64,000 nucleotides of DNA from Metallyticus violacea (lineage: Eukaryota > Arthropoda > Insecta > Mantodea > Metallyticidae), in assembly GCA_030762175.1 (NCBI GenBank), contig CM060834.1, forward strand, positions 64,771,501 to 64,835,500, read 5' to 3'. Both the position numbers and the translations under genes were made by a program. Positions 62,740 through 64,000 of the stretch are shown here, in pieces (position 1 is the stretch's first letter; every line of letters begins with the position of its first letter). Under the pieces are notes generated by a model, which worked only from the letters and a program-made list of their open reading frames with translations, was not told the DNA's origin and made no database searches.

Positions 62740-63985
62740 TTGATAGCCTCAGTAAAGCATATTATGCGCAAAGAATCTCGAAAAGAAAAAAAATTTTTTT
62801 GGAAGTTTGGAAACGTCGTTTTAATCACTTTTTTCCGTTCTTATTTGAGATTACTGGTTCTCTTTCATTATAGTAGTTTGATAGCCTCAGAAAAGCATAT
62901 TATGCACAAAGAATCTCGAAAAGAAAAAAAATTTTTTTCGAAGTTTGGACACTTCGTTAGAATCACTTTTTTTCCGATCTTATTTGAGATAACTGGTTCT
63001 CTTTCATTATACTAGTTTGATAGCCTCAGCAAAGCATATTATCCGCAAAGAATCCCGAAAAGAAAAAAAAATTTTTTCGAAGTTTGGAAACTTCTTTAGA
63101 ATCACTTTTTTTCCGCTCTTATTTGAGATAACTGGTTCTCTTTCATTATACTAGTTTGATAGGCTCAGTAAAGTATATTATGCGCAAAGAATCTCGAAAA
63201 GAAAAAAATTTTTTTTCGAAGTTTGGAAACTTTGTTTGAATGACTTTTTTCCGTTCTTATTTGAGATAACTGGTTCTCTTTCATTATACTAGTTTGATAG
63301 CCTCAGAAAAGCATATTATGCGCAAAGAATCTAGAAAAGAAAAATTTTTTTTTCGAAATTTGGAAACTACATTAGAATAACTTTTTTTCCGTTCTTATTC
63401 GAGATAACTGGTTCGCCTTCATTATACTAATTTGATAGCCTCAGAAAAGCATATTATGCGCAAAGAATCTCGAAAAGAAAAAAAATTTTTTCGAAGTTTG
63501 GAAACTTCCTTAGAATCACTTTTTTTCCGTTCTTATTTGAGATAACTGGTTCTCTTTCATTATACTAGTTTGATAGGCTCAGTAAAGCATATTATGCGCA
63601 AAGAATCTCGAAAAGAAAAAAAATTTTTTTCGAAGTTTGGAAACTTTGTTTGAATCACTTTTTTTCCGTTCTTATTTGAGATAACTGGTTCTCTTTCATT
63701 ATACTAGTTTGATAGGCTCAGTAAAGCATATTATGCGCAAAGAATCTCGAAAAGAAAAAAAAATTTTTCGAAGTTTGGAATCGTCGTTTGAATCACTTTT
63801 TTCCGTTCTTATTTGAGATTACTGGTTCTCTTTCATTATACTAGTTTGATAGCCTCAGCAAAGCATATTATGCGCAAAGAATCTCGAAAAGAAAAAAATT
63901 TTTTTCAAAGTTTGGAAACTTCGTTAGAATCACTTTTTTTCCGTTCTTATTTGAGATAACTGGTTCTCTTTCATTATACTAGTTT
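62740..63985 (+). repeat. Right-hand HOR cassette, unit 5 (cut by window end), one monomer deleted
   Basis: The opening gttttaatc and gcac/ggacacttcg/ccgatctt monomers are present, but ccgatctt runs into a ctctttcatt tail and a tatccgc head. The gaatcatt tail is gone. The offset to unit 4 falls from 1,523 bp at the opening to 1,387 bp at ttcgcc (63414), one monomer. It ends in ggaatcgtcg and gcctcagcaaag monomers. Confidence 0.8.
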
Positions 63986-64000
63986 GATAGCCTCAGTAAA
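63986..64000 (+). repeat. Partial satellite monomer at right edge
   Basis: Only the head gatagcctcagtaaa is present. The array continues to the right of the window. Confidence 0.95.

Larger units (their letters stand above)
1..64000 (+). repeat. Satellite DNA array, ~138-bp monomer, HOR-organised
   Basis: The full window is a head-to-tail tandem array. Successive gatagcctcag heads lie 137-140 bp apart, for example at 68, 206 and 483, up to 63986, giving about 462 monomers averaging 138.4 bp. All are in one orientation, and no unique sequence, inversion or mobile-element insertion breaks the series. Consensus G+C is about 30%. Length variation is almost confined to the central A-tract/T-tract and to the T-run after gaatcac. 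Monomers differ by linked point variants that recur in fixed order, so the array has higher-order structure. No stretch over 300 bp holds anything but this repeat. Long regular arrays of 100-200-bp AT-rich monomers are typical of centromeric and pericentromeric heterochromatin in eukaryotes; that location is an inference. I do not recognise the family. Confidence 0.98.

Noticed and set aside
1..64000. CRISPR-like array
   Set aside because: There are no unique spacers between short repeats. The whole 138-bp unit is repeated, and the repeat is far too long.
1..64000. Telomeric or simple-sequence repeat
   Set aside because: The period is about 138 bp with complex internal sequence. No 5-7-bp telomere-type repeat is present.
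1..64000. Alternating two-monomer (dimeric) base repeat
   Set aside because: Class markers do not alternate with period two. Adjacent monomers of the same class occur often, for example successive gcctcagcaaag/cttcgttag monomers.
1..64000. Hidden mobile element or gene within the array
   Set aside because: Heads recur without a gap larger than one monomer from 68 to 63986, leaving no room for an insertion.

Overview
The whole window is one uninterrupted satellite DNA array. A monomer of about 138.4 bp (mostly 137-140 bp, about 30% G+C) is repeated head to tail about 462 times, always in the same orientation. Both edges cut through a monomer, so the array continues past the window on both sides. 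I see no gene, RNA gene, transposon, CRISPR array, telomere repeat or unique spacer. An array of this size and type points to constitutive heterochromatin of a eukaryote, such as a centromeric, pericentromeric, subtelomeric or sex-chromosome block. I do not recognise the monomer and cannot name the organism. CpG is not depleted in the monomer, which argues against long-term heavy CpG methylation.

Each monomer has the same plan. A head (gatagcctcag) is followed by an 11-bp palindrome, a short purine-rich stretch, an A-tract/T-tract hinge of variable length, an inverted repeat (cgaagttt-gg-aaacttcg), a segment beginning cttcgttagaatcactt that partly resembles a CENP-B box, and a conserved tail ending in cattatactagttt. 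Monomers fall into many recognisable classes set by linked point variants, for example ggctcag heads, tatgggc, gcac with ccgatctt, ggaatcgtcg, gaatgac, gcgtcag and ttcgcc.

The classes recur in fixed order, which gives a higher-order repeat (HOR) architecture with several nested layers. Left part (0-10 kb): a 21-monomer-offset duplication (about 2.0-3.5 kb and 4.9-6.3 kb), a 7-monomer duplication and an 11-monomer duplication. Centre (10-36 kb): a 24-monomer tandem duplication (3,319 bp), a 46-monomer tandem duplication (6,366 bp, nearly identical copies), and a block of about 4.9 kb repeated 9.68 kb away. 36-50 kb: further copies of the same blocks missing exactly one or two monomers, plus local 8- and 10-monomer duplications. 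Right part (50-64 kb): a cassette recurring every 25, 27, 28 and then 11 monomers.

The pattern fits repeated in-register unequal exchange or replication slippage. The short open frames in the window are by-products of the monomer length (138 = 3 x 46) and are not annotated as genes. Duplication boundaries below were found by comparing variants by eye and are good to about one monomer.
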